The translations under genes and the position numbers were made by a program. Source: an uncultured Alistipes sp. (GTDB lineage: Bacteria > Bacteroidota > Bacteroidia > Bacteroidales > Rikenellaceae). From it: a stretch of DNA of 64,000 nt. The notes under the pieces are model-generated. The model saw nothing but the letters and a program-made list of their open reading frames with translations, searched no databases and was not told the origin of the DNA. Positions 55,498 through 64,000 of this stretch are shown piece after piece (the stretch's first letter is position 1; each line of letters starts with the position of its first letter). The stretch covers positions 1-64,000 of the forward strand of contig CALBQR010000062.1 in the NCBI GenBank assembly GCA_937899895.1, read 5' to 3'.

Positions 55498-57360
55498 TTA
55501 CAACAGCAACTTGATACCTGCCGTACAATTAACACCCATTGAGGGATAAAGCGGGTAGATATAGTGGCGACGATTGAGCAGATTATTCACCTCTGCCCAA
55601 ACCGCAAAACGCTTACCGATGCGATACTCCGCCTCAACGCCGAGATCAATGCGCGCAGGGCAGCTACGCTCGAAGGTGTAACCGAGATATTCGCTCTCGG
55701 CAAAGGTCGCATATTGCAGGCAGTCATAGCCATCCGTCGCGCCAAACTTAACGCCCACCATAAATTTAGCAGAGGTATAGCGCACCTTAAAATCGACATC
55801 GTATGCAGGCAGCGGCTTGCGACCACTCTTATAATCAAGCATATAGTAGAGCTGCTCATCACCCTCGGCAGCACCCGACACACCGACAAATTGGTCGATC
55901 TTCTCGCCAATGCGATTGATGTGATAGCGTGCATCGAGCGCGAACTCCAAGCCGCGCACAGGGCGGAACGTAAGTTCTCCGCCAATGTCGATACGGGTCA
56001 GTTTATCGGTCAGAGGGAAGTAATATGCCCCTAAAAGGCAGGGGTACAACATTCTGTTATTGATATAGGCACCCGCCCAGATGCTATAATCGAGCACCTT
56101 CGATCGGGTCGCGCCCATCAAACCCAAACGCACTTTATAGACATCGGCATTAGCTCCATTATAGACGGGAGCGATATATGGATTCTCGCCCCTCAACGTA
56201 GCGTAGTTATAGGCTTGCAGACCGCCATCGGCCTCAACAAAGGGGGTAAAAAGTGCCCCGTTATTATAGCTCAAACGCAGATAGGGGAACAGATGCACAC
56301 CCTTACTCTTCTCATTAACAGCCTCCGACGCACCCGAAGCATAGTATTCGAGAGCAGCCAAAGCCGAACTATTTGCGGTGCAGTTATCCACCTGAACCGT
56401 AACACCCGCCTCAACGCGCAAAGCTCCATTATCGAAGAGGTAACGCGGTGCGATGGTCAGGATCGAATTGCGATCATCGGTCTGCTTTGCGCCGCTTGTA
56501 AAGTCGTAACCTGCAATCAGTCGGGCACCGTGGCGAGAGAAGATCTTTGCCAGCTCCACCTTGGCCGACAGATCGGTCTGACCGCCCTTGAAGTCCTCTA
56601 CGGCACCCTCCTTTATCGGACTGATAAAGAGTTGGTTGATTTTCGACGAAAGGTAGCTGCCCTTAACCTCGGCACGCACATTCAGAAACGAAAGATCGGT
56701 AAAATCGCTACCCAGCCAAATACGGCCACCGACACCGAACGAATTCAACGGATTGACAGCATTAAGGCCGATTGTATTATCCATCGTGAAGCTCTGCGCC
56801 AGAAGGTCAGTCAAAGCCAAATCTCCATAATAGCGGCGCATATCGTGCGATGCGTCGATATCGGCACCAATCGCAAAACGCTCACCGATCGAGTGCGAGC
56901 CAAAGAGTTTCAGACGGCTGTCGGAGTATGCGGCATTGCGCTTAATGCCCTGCAAATCGGCAATATTGCACCACTGACCGCGATGAGCCAGATCCACACC
57001 CACATAATCGCGAGCCGACTCGCTATACACGAAGTTCAGATCACCCAACGAATTAAGCGGATAACCTGCACCCACCTTAACGTAGAGCATCGGCTGGAAC
57101 GGATAGACATAAACGCTCGTGTTGGCCGCCGCAATGGGTCGCTGCTCGAAGACCGTATTCCACGCAACGGGCGAAATCGCATAGCTCAATTCGGGGCGCA
57201 GAGCCACCGTATCCTCCATTCGCGGCGCAACGGCCAACTTATCGGGCACATCGAGCTCCGGCGTATATTCTTTGGTTACAACAACCTCTTTCTCAATATC
57301 CTGCGCCACGACCGCAGTCGAGCACAAGAGCATTGCAAATATCAATAAAGACTTTCTCAT
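55498..57360 (-). CDS. Outer-membrane beta-barrel protein, TonB-receptor-like without plug
   Basis: This 620-residue protein has a signal peptide (about 1-19, ending VVAQ) and then EKEVVVTKEYTPELDVPDK, which resembles a TonB-receptor N-terminal motif, but goes directly into a beta-barrel with no plug-sized domain. Alternating aromatic strands run to the end (NCTAGIKLLL), and the AVWAEVNNLLNRRHYIYPLYP motif is typical of TonB-dependent receptor barrels. It lies 8 bp after a large TPR gene, so the two likely act as a pair at the outer membrane. Function is unknown. Confidence 0.82.
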   Translation of the reverse strand: MRKSLLIFAMLLCSTAVVAQDIEKEVVVTKEYTPELDVPDKLAVAPRMEDTVALRPELSYAISPVAWNTVFEQRPIAAANTSVYVYPFQPMLYVKVGAGYPLNSLGDLNFVYSESARDYVGVDLAHRGQWCNIADLQGIKRNAAYSDSRLKLFGSHSIGERFAIGADIDASHDMRRYYGDLALTDLLAQSFTMDNTIGLNAVNPLNSFGVGGRIWLGSDFTDLSFLNVRAEVKGSYLSSKINQLFISPIKEGAVEDFKGGQTDLSAKVELAKIFSRHGARLIAGYDFTSGAKQTDDRNSILTIAPRYLFDNGALRVEAGVTVQVDNCTANSSALAALEYYASGASEAVNEKSKGVHLFPYLRLSYNNGALFTPFVEADGGLQAYNYATLRGENPYIAPVYNGANADVYKVRLGLMGATRSKVLDYSIWAGAYINNRMLYPCLLGAYYFPLTDKLTRIDIGGELTFRPVRGLEFALDARYHINRIGEKIDQFVGVSGAAEGDEQLYYMLDYKSGRKPLPAYDVDFKVRYTSAKFMVGVKFGATDGYDCLQYATFAESEYLGYTFERSCPARIDLGVEAEYRIGKRFAVWAEVNNLLNRRHYIYPLYPSMGVNCTAGIKLLL

Positions 57361-57368
57361 AGTCGTTT

Positions 57369-60347
57369 TTAGTTTTCTTCGGGTTTCAGTTTTTCGATGC
57401 GCTGACGAGCCTCCGCAACGATGCCGTCATCGGCAGGCGAATAACCATCAACAACACTGCGATATGTCGCACGTGCCTGGAAATCATCGCCCTTATCTCG
57501 ATAGATATCGCCCAATGTGATAAAGGCCTTCGCCACCCAATAGCTATGCGTAGTCTGCGAATCGGCCAAAGCATAGACAGCCTCCTCGGCCACATCCGTA
57601 CGGCCTACCCTATACTCCATCTCGATCACACGATATGCCGCTTCGGCACCCTCGGCACTCTTGGGCTGCGTTGCCAAAACGCGATAGATCGCCATCGCCT
57701 CATTTCCTCGATCGGCACGATCGAGAGCCTTCGCTCGTGCATATCGCGCCTCGCGCAACGCCGTAGCATCGGTCGCCGCCATCGTCTCGACACGCTCGGC
57801 CATCGCCAGAATACGCTCATCATCGCCCGTCTTAACCGTTGCACGGACATATCCCGTAACGGCCGCTGTCTGCTTCTTCTGATCCTGCGTCAGCGCACTC
57901 AACGACAGATAGGCATCGGCCGCAACATCATATCGCTTTTCGGCATCGGCCAACGATGCCAGACGCTCCGTTCCGCGCAACGTATAGTCGTTAGCAGGCA
58001 GCTGAACAAGCGACAACAGCGAGGCAATCGCATCCGAACGACGATTCAGGCGAGTGTAACAATCACTACGATAGTAGAGCGCATCGGCCAGATAGGCTCC
58101 ACGCGGATACTCGCGCACATAGCTGGTCATAGCCTCGGCGGCCTTCTCGACCTTACCCGAAGTGTAGAGTCGCTGCGCAGCCATATAGGTCAGTGAGTCG
58201 CGCTGCAAAACGCTCATATCGGTCTCGATACCGGCCTTCTGCGCATAGGCAAAGTAGCCTCCCACATCGTTGTTATCGACATAGATACCGCGCAGACCCA
58301 CCAACGCATCGCGCGCCTGCGATGACTTGGGAGCCGTAGCAATCACCTGCTTATAGCACTCCATTGCACGATCGGCATCACCGAGGTTTTGATAGACAAG
58401 ACCCAGATCCGAGAGAGCCTGCACGAAGAACTCCGAACGGGGATACTCCTTAACGAACTCGTTCAACGCATCGGCACCCTCCTTATAACGCTCCTGCGAT
58501 AGGAAAGTGCGACCCAACTCATACGCCGCACGATCGGCATAGCGCCCCTCACCCGAACGGGCAATCGAGCGCAAAGCCTCGATCTTTGCAGGCACTTTGT
58601 TATTCAATCCCAACACAATAGCTCGCTGATAGAGAGCGTAATCACGCTCCGGAGAGCGAATTGCGGCCGATTGATTGTAGGCCTCGATAGCTTGGTCGAA
58701 CGAACGCTGTGCATAGAGGATATCACCCTTGCGGTTCAACGCATCGGCGCGGAATTGATCCTGTGTCTTATGCAGCCACAAGAAACTGTCGAAATTGCTA
58801 CGTGCCTGCGAACGGTTGCCCGACTGCAAGTTGGCATATCCGAGGTTGTAGTAGGCCATTGCATATTCAGGCTCGCTCTTGGGTGCAAGTTGCAGATAGC
58901 GGTTGAACTTCGTCGCTGCCTCCTTGTACTTGCCCTCACCGAGCAGAATCTCTCCTTGCCAGAAGCCCGCCAGAGCCGTATATTTGGCGTTATAACGATT
59001 TTCGAGCGACTCTTCGAGCAGTGCCTTTGCCGACTGGCGATCGCCCGCGGCATACTTTTCGAGGGCTCGGAAATATGAGATCTTCTGCAATGCCGATTTG
59101 ATATTGTTATCGGGATCGCGCATCTGCTTGATTGCTGCATAGGCTGCATCGTAATTCTTCGAGTTGTAATAAGCCGCAACCAGACACTCACGCGCCTCGG
59201 CCACACGTGCCGACTGCGGATAGCGGTCGATATATTGCGTCAGAATATTGATCGCCTCATTAAATTGTCCGCCACCCAACTCATACTGCAACTTACCGTA
59301 GTTGAACAGTGCATCCTCCGTAATATTCTTATCGAACGACATCGACGAAGCCAACGCCATCGACTGCATTGCGCGAGTCTTATCGCCCAACTTCAAACGA
59401 CAATCGCCCAGGTGATAGGCCGCATTTTGTGTCAAAGCGTCTTCCACACCGCAAACCGATTGCAGATATCCCGCCGCACGTTGATATGCCGCCGAACGAT
59501 AGAGTGCATAACCCATCATATACTGCTCCTCGCGCTCCATCTGACCACCATCCTGTGCATAGCTTTCGAGGTATTTGATCGTACTGCCGAAGTCGCCCAA
59601 GCGGAACCACGACTCGGCCGCCACACGCTCAATCTCGGCACGACGTGCAGGGGTAACCTGCGGTATCAACTTATCGCAATTCTCAACCACATAGTGGTAA
59701 TTCTCTTGCAGGAATTCGATCTGCAACAGATAGAATGGCACTGCCATAGCATAGTTCGGATCGTTCTCGATTGATCTGAAACCCGACTTGGCACGCTCCC
59801 ACTCGCCACGAGCATAGTCGATATAGGCAAGGTAGTAGCGAGCGTGAGGGGCATATTCGCTCTTCGCCGTTACGCGGCTCAACTGCTCATAGGCCTCCTC
59901 GTGGCGACCAACCACAAATTTCGAGTGGCCCGCCTTAAAGTCATACTCATCTTGCGCCGACTTCTCCACTCGTCGCACCTGCGCGAAACGATCGACAGCC
60001 GTCTGATAATCTGCGGCGGCATAGGCCAACGTCGCTGATGCAAAGAGCATTTCGTTATCGTATGCCGACGAAGGATAGGTCGTCAGATAGCGATTGACAA
60101 GCGTAGCGGCATTATCCGAATTCTGTTTAACGGCACACAGCGCGATCTGATACTCAACACGCTGACGCTCGATCGGCGTAAGCGAGCCATCATCCTCGAC
60201 ACTGCGCAACACGCGCTCGGCATCGCACCACTTACCCGCAGCGAAGAGCTCCTCGCCACGACGCATATCCGCCTCACTCTGCGGCGAAGCGGCAAAGGCC
60301 ACGGCCGAAAGAGTCAAGGCAAAAATTGAGGTTATAATTTTACGCAT
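57369..60347 (-). CDS. Large secreted tetratricopeptide-repeat protein, 992 aa
   Basis: The protein has a signal peptide (MRKIITSIFALTLSAVAFAA) and then is almost entirely helix-turn-helix TPR units (about 25 or more), for example AYYNLGYANLQSGNRSQAR and ALSDLGLVYQNLGDADRAM. I chose ATG 60347; the frame extends two codons to a TTG only. It is likely a periplasmic scaffold and is translated just before the plug-less barrel gene (8-bp gap). A TATCTTTG box lies at 60404-60411. Large TPR-barrel pairs recur in Bacteroidota, but I know no proven function. Confidence 0.88.
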   Translation of the reverse strand: MRKIITSIFALTLSAVAFAASPQSEADMRRGEELFAAGKWCDAERVLRSVEDDGSLTPIERQRVEYQIALCAVKQNSDNAATLVNRYLTTYPSSAYDNEMLFASATLAYAAADYQTAVDRFAQVRRVEKSAQDEYDFKAGHSKFVVGRHEEAYEQLSRVTAKSEYAPHARYYLAYIDYARGEWERAKSGFRSIENDPNYAMAVPFYLLQIEFLQENYHYVVENCDKLIPQVTPARRAEIERVAAESWFRLGDFGSTIKYLESYAQDGGQMEREEQYMMGYALYRSAAYQRAAGYLQSVCGVEDALTQNAAYHLGDCRLKLGDKTRAMQSMALASSMSFDKNITEDALFNYGKLQYELGGGQFNEAINILTQYIDRYPQSARVAEARECLVAAYYNSKNYDAAYAAIKQMRDPDNNIKSALQKISYFRALEKYAAGDRQSAKALLEESLENRYNAKYTALAGFWQGEILLGEGKYKEAATKFNRYLQLAPKSEPEYAMAYYNLGYANLQSGNRSQARSNFDSFLWLHKTQDQFRADALNRKGDILYAQRSFDQAIEAYNQSAAIRSPERDYALYQRAIVLGLNNKVPAKIEALRSIARSGEGRYADRAAYELGRTFLSQERYKEGADALNEFVKEYPRSEFFVQALSDLGLVYQNLGDADRAMECYKQVIATAPKSSQARDALVGLRGIYVDNNDVGGYFAYAQKAGIETDMSVLQRDSLTYMAAQRLYTSGKVEKAAEAMTSYVREYPRGAYLADALYYRSDCYTRLNRRSDAIASLLSLVQLPANDYTLRGTERLASLADAEKRYDVAADAYLSLSALTQDQKKQTAAVTGYVRATVKTGDDERILAMAERVETMAATDATALREARYARAKALDRADRGNEAMAIYRVLATQPKSAEGAEAAYRVIEMEYRVGRTDVAEEAVYALADSQTTHSYWVAKAFITLGDIYRDKGDDFQARATYRSVVDGYSPADDGIVAEARQRIEKLKPEEN

Positions 60348-60403
60348 AAGCAATTATCGTTACTATTTAACTCTAACGATTTTTATCTCGATTTATTAAC
60401 TTA

Positions 60404-60411
60404 CAAAGATA
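60404..60411 (-). promoter_or_regulatory. -7 box of the TPR-barrel operon
   Basis: TATCTTTG on the minus strand, giving a leader of about 50 nt to ATG 60347. No clear -33 box. Confidence 0.5.
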
Positions 60412-60507
60412 CAAAATTTTCGACAACAACGCACGCGCTCAGGCGCGATTATTGCTCTTTACACCAACATTAACCGTTAATTGCTCATTTTTAACACATT
60501 TTTGACT

Positions 60508-60912
60508 ATGCAAACCGTAAAATTCGAATTGTCCTCCGAGGGTCGTTTTCGCCCCATCGGTGGTCGCAACCTATCGGATTACAACCCCAAAGAGCTGATG
60601 CTCGCCGCCATTGCCGACTGCGCAGGTCGCACCGCACTCTCGATTATGGAGAAGATGCGACTCGAACCCGTAGCCTTCGAAATCGATGTCGAAGGCACGC
60701 TCGACACCGGAGAGGTGCGTGCCGAGAGCCGCTTTACCGCCTTCGTGGTTACCTACAATGTTACTTGTCTGCGCTTTGAAGATCAGGATCGCATCTCGCA
60801 CGCCCTCGAACTCACGCACGACAAACATTGCGGCGTTGTGGCAATGATGCGCCGCGTGGCTCCCGTCGATCGCCGCATTTTGATCCATTCGATCGAGGTC
60901 GAGAAGCAATAA
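60508..60912 (+). CDS. OsmC/YhfA family protein
   Basis: This 134-residue protein starts at ATG 60508 (MQTVKFELSSEGRFRPIGGR). Two cysteines in the family positions, ADCAGRTALSIMEKM and DKHCGVVAMM, fit the redox pair of OsmC-type proteins, which reduce organic hydroperoxides. The YhfA subgroup is less well understood, so peroxidase activity is likely but not certain. It is a single gene convergent with purT. Confidence 0.88.
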   Translation: MQTVKFELSSEGRFRPIGGRNLSDYNPKELMLAAIADCAGRTALSIMEKMRLEPVAFEIDVEGTLDTGEVRAESRFTAFVVTYNVTCLRFEDQDRISHALELTHDKHCGVVAMMRRVAPVDRRILIHSIEVEKQ

Positions 60913-60953
60913 TTTCACTGTGCGTATTAAAAATTTAACAACAAATTGTGAAT

Positions 60954-60986
60954 AAAAAAAGCCGCGCCCCGATAAAGGAGCGCGGC
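60954..60986 (-). terminator. Intrinsic terminator of purT
   Basis: A 7-bp GC stem GCCGCGC/GCGCGGC (60961-60967 with 60980-60986) is followed on the minus strand by seven T. It lies 20 bp past the purT stop codon. Confidence 0.9.
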
Positions 60987-61006
60987 CTGATTTTAATTGC
61001 GAAGAT

Positions 61007-62197
61007 CTATCGCGGAAGAACCTCAACCTGCAACTTCGCGTAAGCTCGCTCGGCCTTCGCCAAAGCCTCCTCAACGGTGTCGGCCGAGGCCAAAATAACA
61101 CCCAAACGGCGATGACCCACAACTTCGGGCTTACCGAAGATACGGATCTGGACATCCTCCTCGGCCATAACCTCTTCCAGATTGCCAAATACAACCTTGT
61201 CGCTATCACCCTCAACCACAATCGCTTTCGATGCCGATGGACGATAGAAACGTACCGACGGAATGGGCAGGCCCAACACCGCACGAGCGTGCAGAGCGAA
61301 CTCCGACAGATCCTGCGAAATCATCGTTACCATACCCGTATCGTGCGGACGGGGCGACACCTCGCTGAACAGTACCTCGTCGCCGCAGATAAAGAGTTCA
61401 ACGCCAAAGATGCCGTAACCACCCAGCGCACCCGTAACCTTACGAGCGATCTCCTCCGCCTTGGCAATAGCCACCGCGCTCATAGGCTGCGGCTGCCACG
61501 ACTCGCGATAGTCGCCATCGACCTGATGGTGGCCAATGGGTTTGAGAACGGTCGTGCCGCCTGCGTGGCGAACGGTGAGCAGAGTGATCTCGTAGTCAAA
61601 CTTAACGAAGCCCTCAACGATCACGCGACCTGCACCGGCGCGGCCACCCTCCTGTGCGATCTTCCACGAGCGGTCGATCTCCTCCTCCGAGTGGCAAACG
61701 CTCTGGCCGTGGCCCGACGAACTCATAACGGGCTTAACAACGCAGGGGGTACCGATCTCCTTCACCGCTGCCTCGAACTCCTCGCGCGAAGCAGCAAAGC
61801 GATAGGGCGAAGTGGGCAGGCCCAGCTCCTCGGCTGCCAGACGACGGATACCCTCGCGGTTCATCGTGAGCCAAGCGGCTTTGGCTGTGGGAATTACATT
61901 GTAGCCTTCCTTCTCCAACTCAACCAGAGTAGGAGTTGCGATAGCCTCAATTTCGGGAATGATGTAGTCGGGCTTTTCGGCCTCGATGATCTCGCGCAGA
62001 CGATCGCCATCGAGCATTGACAGCACGTACGAACGATGTGCAATCTGCATTGCAGGGGCATTAGCGTACTTATCCAATGCAACGACCTCGATACCGTAAC
62101 GCTGCAATTCGATGGCAACCTCCTTGCCAAGCTCACCCGATCCACAGAGCAGTGCCTTGCGACCTACGGGCGAGAGTGTTGTTCCAATTTTTACCAC
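61007..62197 (-). CDS. purT: Formate-dependent GAR transformylase PurT
   Basis: This 396-residue ATP-grasp enzyme makes formyl-GAR from GAR, formate and ATP in purine synthesis, the folate-free alternative to PurN. It begins [20 protein letters not shown] with the [15 protein letters not shown] nucleotide fold, the glycine-rich ATP loop [13 protein letters not shown], and the [21 protein letters not shown] and [11 protein letters not shown] metal/ATP motifs. It is a single gene, divergent from the alcohol dehydrogenase gene, with a TATCTTTG box at 62235-62242. Confidence 0.96.
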   Translation of the reverse strand: MVKIGTTLSPVGRKALLCGSGELGKEVAIELQRYGIEVVALDKYANAPAMQIAHRSYVLSMLDGDRLREIIEAEKPDYIIPEIEAIATPTLVELEKEGYNVIPTAKAAWLTMNREGIRRLAAEELGLPTSPYRFAASREEFEAAVKEIGTPCVVKPVMSSSGHGQSVCHSEEEIDRSWKIAQEGGRAGAGRVIVEGFVKFDYEITLLTVRHAGGTTVLKPIGHHQVDGDYRESWQPQPMSAVAIAKAEEIARKVTGALGGYGIFGVELFICGDEVLFSEVSPRPHDTGMVTMISQDLSEFALHARAVLGLPIPSVRFYRPSASKAIVVEGDSDKVVFGNLEEVMAEEDVQIRIFGKPEVVGHRRLGVILASADTVEEALAKAERAYAKLQVEVLPR

Positions 62198-62234
62198 GAT
62201 TGAAATATTTTTTTGTGATTATTAATTCGCGACA

Positions 62235-62304
62235 CAAAGATACAATTTTTGGGCGAGTTACACAATAGCGCACTTGTATATTTGCTAACAAAGAGTTAGA
62301 TTTG
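62235..62304. promoter_or_regulatory. Divergent promoter region of purT and the alcohol dehydrogenase gene
   Basis: A minus-strand TATCTTTG (62242-62235) serves purT. On the plus strand TATATTTG (62277-62284) and TAGATTTG (62297-62304) are two candidate -7 boxes for the dehydrogenase gene. The -33 boxes are poor. Confidence 0.5.
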
Positions 62305-62341
62305 CAGATACGAACAGAATGAAACTAAAATTCACAATCCT

Positions 62342-63487
62342 ATGAATAACTTTACATTTTGCAATCCGACAAAAATCATCTTTGGTCGCGGGCAGATCGC
62401 CCGCCTGACACGCGAAATCCCCGCCGACAAGAAGATAATGATCACCTTTGGTGGTGGTTCAGTCCGCCGAAATGGTGTCTATGAGCAGGTTATAGCGGCA
62501 CTCGAAGGTCGCGACTACGTCGAGTTTTGGGGTATTGAGCCCAATCCGAAGGTCGAGACTCTGCGCCGTGCCGTAGAGCAGTGTCGTGCAGAGGGCGTCG
62601 AATTTCTCTTGGCTGTTGGTGGCGGCTCGGTGCTTGATGGCACGAAGTTGATCGCATCGGCAGTCCATTACGAGGGTGATGCGTGGGAGCTGACGCTGAA
62701 AGGTCGCGCACAGGGTCGCGTACTACCCTTCGCCTCGGTTATTACCCTGCCCGCAACAGGCTCCGAGATGAATAACGGCGCAGTAATTTCGAACGCCGCG
62801 ACAGCCGAGAAATATGCCTTTTACACCAACTATCCGCAGTTCTCGATCCTCGACCCCGAAACCACATTCTCACTGCCACCCTATCAGGTTGCCTGCGGTA
62901 TTGCCGACTCGTTTGTACACGTCATTGAGCAATATCTGACCGAGGTCGGGGTATCGCCGCTTATGGATCGCTGGGCCGAAGGAATTATGCAGACGCTCGT
63001 CGAAGTCGCACCGCGAGTGCGTGAGAATCAGCACGATTACGACGCAATGGCAACCTTTATGCTCTCGGCAACGATGGCTCTCAATGGATTTGTTGCGATG
63101 GGTGTTAAGCAGGATTGGGCGACACATATGATCGGCCACGAACTGACAGCTCTGCACGGATTGACACACGGCCACACGCTGGTAATCATTCTCCCCGCGC
63201 TGATGTCCGTTATGCGCGAGCAGAAGGGGGCAAAGATCGCGCAGCTCGGCGAACGTGTGTTTGGCATTTGCGAGGGCGATATTGACAGCCGCATCGACCG
63301 CACAATCGAGGCTGTCGAAACCTTTTTCCGTTCGCTCGGACTCTCAACCCGTCTCTCGGAAGAGAATATTGGCGAGGAGACGATTACCGAGATCGAGCGT
63401 CGCTTTACCGAGCGCGGCGTAGGCTTTGGCGAGTGCGGCAATATCGACGGCAAGGTTGCTCGCGAGATACTTCTTCGCGCACTCTAA
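62342..63487 (+). CDS. Iron-containing alcohol dehydrogenase (YqhD/BDH-like)
   Basis: This 381-residue group III alcohol dehydrogenase begins MNNFTFCNPTKIIFGRGQIA and has the NADP-binding FGGGSVRRNGVY (about 36-47) and AVGGGSVLDGTK motifs. Metal-binding residues are in ACGIADSFVHVIEQYL and HGLTHGHTLVIILP. It reduces aldehydes such as butanal or methylglyoxal with NAD(P)H, probably as protection or to discharge electrons. It is a single gene with a strong terminator. Confidence 0.93.
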   Translation: MNNFTFCNPTKIIFGRGQIARLTREIPADKKIMITFGGGSVRRNGVYEQVIAALEGRDYVEFWGIEPNPKVETLRRAVEQCRAEGVEFLLAVGGGSVLDGTKLIASAVHYEGDAWELTLKGRAQGRVLPFASVITLPATGSEMNNGAVISNAATAEKYAFYTNYPQFSILDPETTFSLPPYQVACGIADSFVHVIEQYLTEVGVSPLMDRWAEGIMQTLVEVAPRVRENQHDYDAMATFMLSATMALNGFVAMGVKQDWATHMIGHELTALHGLTHGHTLVIILPALMSVMREQKGAKIAQLGERVFGICEGDIDSRIDRTIEAVETFFRSLGLSTRLSEENIGEETITEIERRFTERGVGFGECGNIDGKVAREILLRAL

Positions 63488-63508
63488 AACGCATCGTCTG
63501 AACATAGA

Positions 63509-63546
63509 ACGAGCCTGCACACCTTGCGCGTGCAGGCTCGTTTTTT
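63509..63546 (+). terminator. Intrinsic terminator of the alcohol dehydrogenase gene
   Basis: A 12-bp stem (63509-63520 with 63530-63541) is followed by a T run on the plus strand. It lies also just past the stop codon of the convergent 63-aa gene. Confidence 0.92.
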
Positions 63547-63561
63547 ATTCGCTTGCGCCAA

Positions 63562-63753
63562 CTACCAATTATTGGTGCATTTATAGACGTAGAAAACCGT
63601 TGTCGAGAGATCAAGCGGGCGGTATTCGCCCGAACGATTCATACGGCTTTGCGCCTCTCGAAATGGGCGCAGATGTTCGAGCAACTGTGGCAGAGTGCCC
63701 GTAATACGTATAGCGCGATTGTAGCTCAACAGAGCCTCCATAGAGTTCATCAT
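63562..63753 (-). CDS. Small unknown protein, 63 aa, with strong promoter
   Basis: The 63-residue basic protein begins MMNSMEALLSYNRAIRITGT, then PQLLEHLRPFREAQSRMNRS, and ends VFYVYKCTNNW. I do not recognise it. It is not a chance frame: a perfect promoter (63770-63801) points at it with a leader of about 10 nt, and the ATG pair (63753, 63750) follows at once. It could be a small cytoplasmic regulator. It lies between the alcohol dehydrogenase gene and a DUF5686-like gene. Confidence 0.6.
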   Translation of the reverse strand: MMNSMEALLSYNRAIRITGTLPQLLEHLRPFREAQSRMNRSGEYRPLDLSTTVFYVYKCTNNW

Positions 63754-63769
63754 AGCGTGTGATTTTGCA

Positions 63770-63801
63770 CAAAGATAGCTCTTTTTGTTCGATTGTCCAA
63801 A
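63770..63801 (-). promoter_or_regulatory. Promoter of the 63-aa gene
   Basis: On the minus strand TTTG (63801-63798), 20 bp, then TATCTTTG (63777-63770). Both boxes match the consensus exactly. Confidence 0.75.
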
Positions 63802-63836
63802 CCCCTCAACCAGACAACGCGAAACAACAAGCGCAG

Positions 63837-64000
63837 TTAAAATCGCAATTGCAATGAGATGTTAATTCGGAAACGGTCGATCGGATAGTTCTCAATCGCC
63901 GACTCGCGGTGGGTCAGTCGCCAAATTGCATCGACACGCAACACTTTGAAGATATTTTCGATACCCACGCCCATTTCGAGGTATGGCTTTCGCACCGAGC
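63837..64000 (-). CDS. C-terminal end of a DUF5686-like outer-membrane barrel protein (runs off right edge)
   Basis: The last 54 codons are present, ending at TAA 63839-63837. They read KPYLEMGVGIENIFKVLRVD, then AIWRLTHRE, and end with the strand RINISLQLRF, whose terminal Phe is typical of outer-membrane barrels. The pattern G.GIENIFK..RVD...RLTHR is the C-terminal hallmark of DUF5686/carboxypeptidase-regulatory-like proteins of Bacteroidota. The stop codon lies 36 bp before the promoter of the 63-aa gene. Confidence 0.7.
   Translation of the reverse strand, partial: SVRKPYLEMGVGIENIFKVLRVDAIWRLTHRESAIENYPIDRFRINISLQLRF

Overview
The window is bacterial chromosome from a member of the Bacteroidota, most likely Bacteroidales. 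The evidence is many TAnnTTTG (-7) boxes, several with a TTTG (-33) box about 19-20 bp upstream, a SusC/SusD pair, DUF4492-cydAB, an ATP synthase operon starting with atpD-atpC, DUF4254 beside a GT9 transferase, a DUF1573 protein and a DUF5686-like C-terminus. Gene content and the moderate GC of the core part fit a Rikenellaceae (Alistipes-like) genome, but no marker here fixes the genus.

Region 1 (1-8800) is AT-rich and accessory. It holds the start of a helix-turn-helix protein, an unknown 263-aa protein, a RloA-type ATPase with a RloB-type TOPRIM-like partner and an unknown third gene, a two-gene unit of very small proteins with its own promoter, 5' hairpin and terminator, a second unaccompanied RloA-like ATPase, and a Fic protein with an operator-like palindrome in its promoter. 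Two diverged direct copies of a decayed coding segment (1501-1590 and 8219-8307) flank most of this island. It looks like an anti-phage or stress island.

Region 2 (8817-21300) is for sugar use: a GH3 beta-glycosidase on the minus strand, then a plus-strand operon of a sugar nucleotidyltransferase, a GH2 enzyme, galactokinase, a lipoprotein-like aldose 1-epimerase and a LacZ-type GH2 beta-galactosidase. There is no galT, and the nucleotidyltransferase may fill that step. Tandem terminators end the operon. A metallophosphoesterase and two decayed gene fragments (YggS-like, BspA-like) follow.

Region 3 (22000-38500) is energy and uptake: DUF4492-cydA-cydB (cytochrome bd oxidase), a secreted LpqC-type esterase, the complete F1Fo ATP synthase operon in the order D-C-B-E-F-H-A-G, and a SusC/SusD importer with very strong codon bias.

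Region 4 (38888-64000) is mostly core: a small VTT/DedA-like membrane protein, a ROK kinase, a LysM glucosaminidase, DUF4254 with a GT9 glycosyltransferase, an RND efflux operon, two divergent trans-editing deacylases (YbaK and PrdX types), DUF1573-nfnA-nfnB (transhydrogenase/glutamate synthase-like), tRNA-Asn, mntP, an outer-membrane barrel with a 992-aa TPR protein, an OsmC protein, purT, a YqhD-like alcohol dehydrogenase, a 63-aa unknown protein with an excellent promoter, and the C-terminus of a DUF5686-like outer-membrane protein running off the right edge.
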